The translations under genes were made by a program, and so were the position numbers. The notes under the pieces are model-generated. The model did no database searches. It saw nothing but the letters and a program-made list of their open reading frames with translations, and was not told the origin of the DNA. From Scleroderma bovista (taxonomy: Eukaryota > Basidiomycota > Agaricomycetes > Boletales > Sclerodermataceae): 64,000 bases of DNA. The first letter of the stretch is position 1, and every line of letters starts with the position of its first letter. Below, one piece after another: positions 58,434 through 64,000 of this stretch. The DNA lies in assembly GCA_037178675.1 (NCBI GenBank), contig JAYMGJ010000285.1, positions 39,904 to 103,903 of the forward strand. Direction: 5' to 3'.

Positions 58434-58740
58434 ATCTTTGCATGTATGTACATGGTAATCTTGCAATCTATGTAATACAAAGATAAACATCATTCATACT
58501 AGCGTGCTCGACAGCAAGTATTGAGTGAATCTAGTCAGCCAATCAGCATCCAGGGAAAAGCAGAAAAAGTTTAAGAAGAATCCATTTGCTAATAACACGT
58601 AGAATGCTTGCTGTATTCAATGCAAACTTATAATAGTCCTCTGTGTTCGGCCACCCGTGGATATTCTCACGATACCAGACTCGACCTTCTCAGATCAAGC
58701 CCTTGCCTTCTGTGACCCTTGAAGGTGAGTACGGGGAGAC
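58434..58740 (+). other. intergenic, between ABC and Atg22-like genes
   Basis: No gene seen, apart from the 16-nt string at 58539-58554 shared with 44449-44464. The first exon of the next gene may begin slightly upstream of 58741. Confidence 0.4.
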
Positions 58741-61164
58741 ATGGGACTGGAAGCTGCCCAATGCGCCCCACGAACACCCCTTCTGGAACAAGCCTCCCCC
58801 GGGAAATGTGACAATAAGCCAAGTTCGCTTTCTTCGTTCACCACGTCCAAGTACGAGTTGTGGGCTTTTTATCTCTACTACGTCGTAAGTTCTACACAAG
58901 GGATAATCGGCGCGTCCTTGGTTCCTTGAACACTCCCCAGGGAAACAATGGTCTACCAGGCTTCAACTTCGGACCTTCACAATTCCAGAACTTGCTCTAT
59001 CTCGCGGGATATGATCCCAGTAAACCACCCTTTACAGCGCCCTGCAGCACAGGCACGGGATGCGTCCTGCCTTACCTCGGAAAAATCAGAGATAGTTCGT
59101 AAGCGAGATCCGAGGTAGCCTGCTAATCCTCTACTCTGCTACAGTCAACTCGATCGTTCTCCTGACCAACGGCCTAAGTTTTGCCATCCAGGCAGTTTTA
59201 CTACTTGTAGTTGGCGCATGGGCCGATTACGGCGAGTGGAGGTAGCTAATTCACATGCGACCCTCCTGTTGTACTTGCATCGCCTGACACCGAGTCAAGG
59301 CCTACCATAACCATCTTGTTCACACTCGTGGCCGTCATCATATCATTCGCTTGGCTTGGTGTCGAAGACCCTTCCAAGTGGCGATGGCATCCCCGTTTAG
59401 TGATCACGTACCAGGTATGGTCGAGGCTCGCGGGAAGATGGCGGGTCTAACTTGAGCTATCCCTGTGCAGGGTGCTCTCACCTTCTGGACTGCCGCATTT
59501 CCGGGCCTTACTCGACATCTTCCCGAGGTACAAGAGTCTGCGAGAGAAGCCCAAGCAGGATCAAAGACGTGAGCAGTATTTCATTTCTGCGTACTCATGT
59601 CTAACTAGGTCAAGGCTTGAAGAACATACCAAATTCGAGTCATTGTCCCGAAATCGTGTCTCCAATATATCGTTTGCTGTGTCTTCTGTAGGCGAAGTTT
59701 TCATCCTTGTCATCATGGTCGGTATCCTCGAGGCGATGAAAGTGGGTGACAGTACAGAAAACAATACGAAAGCTTTCAGCGTGTTGATAGCTTTTTCCGG
59801 AGCAGTTTGGTGTAAGTGACCCAAGTAGGTATCAAAAGTTTCATCGCGTGATTTGTGTTTCTGCGCTAGTATTGTGTGCCCTTCCGTGGTTTGTCCTTGA
59901 AAAGCGACGTCCTGGCTTGGCGCTTCCATCTGGGACATCGTTGTTCACGATTGGATTCCGCCAAACGTATGTCGCAGTGCGGGAGTGTTTCCGACTGAAG
60001 CAGACCTTCCTCTATTTGATCTTTTATTTTCTGATGTATGTCTGGCTTGATGCTCCCAACTCGTCTTTGAGCTGACCTGGTGTATAGGGGAGATGTCTTG
60101 AATACTACAGTGTATGGCTTGCATAGTGAACATTTCAAAATTAACTGATGCATTCTTGTTTACAGCACTGTCATCGCCACTCTGCAGAATAGGTAGGTAG
60201 TAAAATTCGAGGCTGGTGTGCTGTACTCAAGTATCTCTAGCGTCGTCTCGTATTCCACCCTGCAATTGACGCTCCTTCTCATTGTCGGAATCATCACGCA
60301 AGCCCTCGGTATCTAGTACGCTTCTATTCTTCGACTTGTTCTTGATCGGCTAACTTTTCTAGTGGGTTTTGGTTGGTCCAAAAAGCCTACAAAATCCCCA
60401 CCAAAGCGGTATGGTCCTTACCGTGACACGACCACCTGATGTGAACTTGCTTAGATGTTGAGTTTTAACGTGTTCTGGATACTAGTCAGTCCCCGTTCGT
60501 GTTTAACCTACTATTTGGTGACCACAGTATACAGGTACTGACAATGTGGGGTCTGATTGGCATCCATACCGACAAGTTCGGTTTCAAGAATGTTTGGGAA
60601 ATATGGCATGCATCTTCACATTTTGCATTTGCGTTTCCTGACATGGGACATGTGGTAGGTTATATCAAGCGTTCTACGGACTCATGGTTTGTCCGTGGTA
60701 CGCCTATAGCCAAACCATGATCAGCGAAGTTTCTCCACTTCCACAGATGTACGTGATATTCCCTTGTGTGATTATAAATGATGTCCGTACCGGTGTCAGG
60801 TTCTTATTCTTCGCGCTCTTCTCCGTCGTAAGTCCCCTTACCTGCGTCCACCACTTCAATGACCCACCATCCCGACAGGTTGGCAAGACCTCGGCATTCA
60901 TTGGACCACTAGTTTCCTCTGCAATCATCACGGCTTCTGGTGACAACGACAACATGCCATTCGCATTCTTGTTCACTCTGTGCGTCCTATGGATTGGGAA
61001 AGTCCGTGATAGTTGATTATTAATCCTGCAGAGGGACCGTGAGCACAGTGTTTCTCTACCTCGTCGACGTCGATCATAGTCGGGTGGAGTGCGAGCAATT
61101 CATTGAAGCAGAAGCGAGCCGCAAAGCATTCGAGGAAGATCATAACACCGCTGAACGGATTTAG
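58741..61164 (+). CDS. Atg22-like vacuolar effluxer (MFS-type)
   Basis: About 14 short exons. Key segments: SKYELWAFYLYYV joined across an intron to GNNGLPGFNFGPSQFQN, NSIVLLTNGLSFAIQA with WADYGEWRP, ALTFWTAAFPGL, NTKAFSVLIAFSGAVW, LLCALPWFVLEKRRPGL, QTFLYLIFYFLM with GDVLNTT, LIGIHTDKFGFKNVWEIW, CPWYAYSQTMISEVSPLPQM, and FLFFALFSVVGKTSAFIGPLVSSAI. These fit the fungal Atg22-like family (major-facilitator fold). In yeast Atg22 releases amino acids from the vacuole after autophagy. The last exon ends CGG ATT TAG at 61164. No stop or shift found, although I joined the introns by eye. The ATG at 58741 is uncertain. It lies between a possibly vacuolar ABC pump and trehalase. Confidence 0.85.
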
Positions 61165-62154
61165 ATGGGCTTCCGGAGCATGGCTCACAGGCTATGATGA
61201 CGAGCATATCAGACGACGTGAGGAGTACTAAGCAGCAGCGCCATGGTTTCGATTGGACTGGACTCTGAAACTGTAATTACGAACAAGCTATACATGGATG
61301 TTGATTTGAGCCATCTTTGGCAGCTCAGTCAGGGTTGTCAGTCAAGGTGAGAGGGCAATTCTTACAGTCCTTGAAACCCAAGAATCGTTTTGCAGACAAA
61401 CATCACCTCCGTCATAAGAGCCAAATTGCGAAGACATGCGCTCAGATATCGTAGACTTGCATATGGCCGCATTCAGTGCAGTGATAAGCTGGAAAAGGTT
61501 GACGAAACACATATACATCAACTCGACTTATCAGCAAGACGGGCGATAGGAATGTTGTGCCACTCCGAGGTTTTGCTGGGGAGTCGAAAAGGATCCAGTC
61601 TTTAATGCGCTGTCACTGAGAGGCTCATCACACATGCCCAGTCGTGTTTGCCACGGGAATGTCGAAGGTAGTGGACCAGAATGCATCGAAAATATAGTGA
61701 TGGCTGGCAATATCTAGATGAACTCCAAGCATCCCAGCAGCGGATAGGCTTAGTCTCCCAAAGCCAGACTCTAAGTTGGAGGAAGATAGTCGTTCCACTA
61801 AATTTGGATAGGCTGGCGCTTGGAAACCCACTAGAGTTACACTCACGATCAATCGAGAGAACGTGTAGTGACGGGCGCGTGGATGTTGGGCGTGAGCCTG
61901 TTAGTGGCTCTTGTTTGGTAGGTGTCCTACAAACACGACAAAGTGGGAAGGTGATCAGTTCGCGATCAACCTGCTCTCTCTCTCCACCACAGCACTAGTA
62001 GTTGCATGTAAGTACTGCCAGTGTGCATTGCCCTGACTGCCCCAAGATCCGGTGGTTTTGCCACGGTCACTTGTTTTGACCGAACTAGTCCCCAGACGGA
62101 CTTCCATAAATTAGGGCAGCCGACGCCTGTTCTCTTCCTACCTTTACATCTCCA
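61165..62154. other. intergenic, upstream of trehalase
   Basis: Short frames on both strands but no recognisable gene. A CT-rich run (about 61970-61985) and ATAAATTA (62106-62113, 48 bp before the trehalase ATG) are candidate promoter elements. Confidence 0.5.
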
Positions 62155-64000
62155 ATGGCACCCGCCCTCAACCATCCGACCAGTGTCACCTTCATAGACG
62201 ACGTGGAACACAAACCTGTCCACGTCGATGCTTCCATCTACTACGGTGGTGGAGAATCATTCACTCGTTCAAGAACTTACAGTTATGTACGTCCATTCAC
62301 AACGCACCTTGGGCCTCGTCTGACCCATGTTATCTGTAGTCCCACATCCATGGGTACCACCCAAAGCGTGCTCCCGCTTTCCAGGAGGACAACATCACCC
62401 GGACACGCAGAATGTCCCATGACGAGAAGAGTGTTACCGGTCCACGCCGTTTCCTCATTGACGTTGAGGAGACCATCCGAGTCGTCCTCGAGCAGGAAGA
62501 CACCGACGGCGACTTTCAGATCAGCATAACAGATGCGGGTCCAAAGTTAATGGCCCTAGGCACAGCAACTAGTAATGGCTTCAAGACATTTGACATCCGT
62601 GTATGTCGTGTGCATGTCGTCACCATGTGCCTTGCTAATATACCTGTCTCTCCTCAAGGGAACCTATATGCTGTCTAACCTGTTACAGGAGCTCGCTCTC
62701 GCCCGTGATCACGGCCGAAAACGTATCGTCCTTGATGAGGCAAGACTGACGGAAAACCCCGTCGACCGTCTGTCTCGCATGATACGGAACTCATTCTGGC
62801 ACTCTTTGACTCGCCGCATTGATGGCGATGGTCTGGAAATTATCACCGCAGACCCGAAGAACCGAACAGGTCGTGTACAGCCACGCATCTATGTTCCTCA
62901 TGGCGAACCAGCCATGGCTGAGTACTACAGAAAGGTCGCACGCGACAAGCCCCACATGAACCTCGATGTCCAGGTACTTCCCGCAAAGAACGACGACCCG
63001 TATTTTGTCAAGAGCTTGAACTCAAAGCCTGGTATTCTCGCCTTGGCTATGGAGGAAGTCGATGACAGCAAGGGTGGCCGTACCTTGAAAGGTTTTCCTT
63101 TCATTGTCCCAGGCGCTCGTTTCAATGAGGTACGTCTTCCCAAAATGGACTCTCGGCGCTTCTTGTCACAAACAGCTTCCACAGCTCTACAACTGGGACT
63201 CGTACTTTATTTCGCTTGGCCTCCTCGTAGATGGCCAAGTGCAAATGGCAAAGAACATGGTAGAGCATTTCATCTTTGAGATCACACACTATGGCAAGAT
63301 ATTGAACGGATCTCGGAGCTACTACCTGTGCCGTACTCAGCCACCGTTCTTGACAGACATGGCGCTTCAGATCTACAACCAGTTAGATCGCTCCGACATC
63401 GAGGCCAACCGCCAGTGGCTGAAGCGCGCCATCCAAGCTGCCATCAAGGAGTACCATACCGTTTGGGTTGCTGAGCCCCGCATGGACCCCAAGACAGGGC
63501 TGTCCCGATACCGCCCAGATGGTGTCGGAATTCCCCCCGAGACAGAGGCAACTCACTTTACCCACGTTCTGGAGCCCTATGCGGCTAAGCATGGCCTCTC
63601 TGTCCACGAATTCAGTGAGAAGTACAATGACGGTACCCTTAAAGAACCAGAACTCGATGAGTACTTCCTCCATGACCGTGCCGTCCGCGAATCTGGTCAT
63701 GATACGACATACCGTTTCGAGAAGCGCTGTGCAAACCTCGGGACGATTGACCTGCAAGCGCTCTTATACAAGTACGAAGTCGATATCGGAACTGCCATCA
63801 GAGAGGTCTTTGATGACGAGCTTTTCGTGGAAGAAGACTTCCCCTTGATGCCGTTCCCTCCTACTCCTGAATCATATGCCAACCCACACCGGGAGCGCTC
63901 GACCTCACGACCGCAGACCAGCGATGAGTGGTTTGAACGGGCTGAGTGGAGGAGGGAAATTATTGACAAGTACCTATGGAATGAGAGTAAAGGCCTCTAC
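62155..64000 (+). CDS. NTH1: neutral trehalase (GH37), 5' part
   Basis: Exons 62155-62286, 62341-62600, 62659-63129 and 63185 onward; the gene is cut by the window end at about 570 residues. It hydrolyses cytosolic trehalose to two glucose. Visible features: an RRMSHD site near 62410, matching the RRxS consensus for protein kinase [13 protein letters not shown] (about 62498-62535), the calcium-binding motif of neutral trehalases; the GH37 signature [15 protein letters not shown] split by intron 3; and [15 protein letters not shown]. These regulatory motifs separate it from acid trehalase, which lacks them. The 5' end and start agree with a TATA-like element 48 bp upstream. No defect seen in the visible part. 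Confidence 0.95.

Noticed and set aside
1..64000. CRISPR arrays, bacterial operons or ribosome binding sites
   Set aside because: The sequence is fungal nuclear DNA with spliced genes. The spaced repeats (5402-6185, 24161-25363) are exon-intron cassettes, not CRISPR.
1..64000. tRNA or rRNA genes
   Set aside because: No cloverleaf or rRNA-like stretch recognised by eye; only tRNA-complementary primer sites were seen. A tRNAscan run would settle this.

Overview
The window comes from a filamentous basidiomycete, most likely an agaricomycete. The evidence is short GT-AG introns of 41-63 nt in almost every host gene, a broken FunK1-type fungal kinase, a Plavaka-type transposase with its usual companion gene, and an LTR element whose Gag I associate with mushroom-forming fungi. 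Database searches were not possible, so all names rest on reading the translated sequence.

Layout. 1-4900 is the 5' part of a Ty3/gypsy element on the minus strand: 5' LTR, gag, then an open pol that runs off the window edge, with a readable -1 frameshift signal between gag and pol. It sits in or beside an array of repeated exon-intron cassettes (4901-6270) that forms the 3' end of a decayed minus-strand gene of an expanded agaricomycete family (6388-9528). 9540-10530 is another broken gene. 10.8-17 kb is an old tandem repeat (period about 433 bp) split by a solo LTR, a TRIM-like mini LTR element and a 2.1 kb LTR-like element. 17.7-31.7 kb is one fungal kinase pseudogene opened by an 11.7 kb copia insertion. 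That copia holds a solo LTR, and the solo LTR holds a 4.5 kb gag-only LTR element; target-site duplications resolve all three levels. 32-34 kb is an intact DDE transposase. 34.2-37.4 kb is a second copy of the 2.1 kb element, split by another solo LTR. 37.5-40.7 kb is a broken hAT transposase, and 41.3-42.6 kb a decayed Est1/SMG7-like gene.

From 42.9 kb host genes return: a divergent CK1-like kinase (42.9-44.2 kb); then a Plavaka transposon with divergent transposase and companion gene (44.5-51.0 kb); then three intact-looking plus-strand genes: an ABCC/MRP-type ABC transporter (51.6-58.4 kb), an Atg22-like vacuolar effluxer (58.7-61.2 kb) and a neutral trehalase cut by the window end (62.2 kb onward). 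These last three fit vacuolar export, nutrient recycling and storage-sugar use, but nothing here shows that they are co-regulated.

Most unusual signals. (1) The strand opposite the Gag ORF of the gag-only element carries a ladder of well-formed fungal introns; five consecutive ones are exactly 60 nt long and separated by exons of 111 or 90 nt. (2) A separate minus-strand array of exon cassettes has 52-53 nt introns and 66 or 72 nt exons. (3) The copia and the gag-only element share a 14-nt primer-binding site complementary to the anticodon arm of initiator tRNA-Met. (4) Apparent CGA-to-TGA nonsense changes recur across unrelated genes, suggesting CpG decay.
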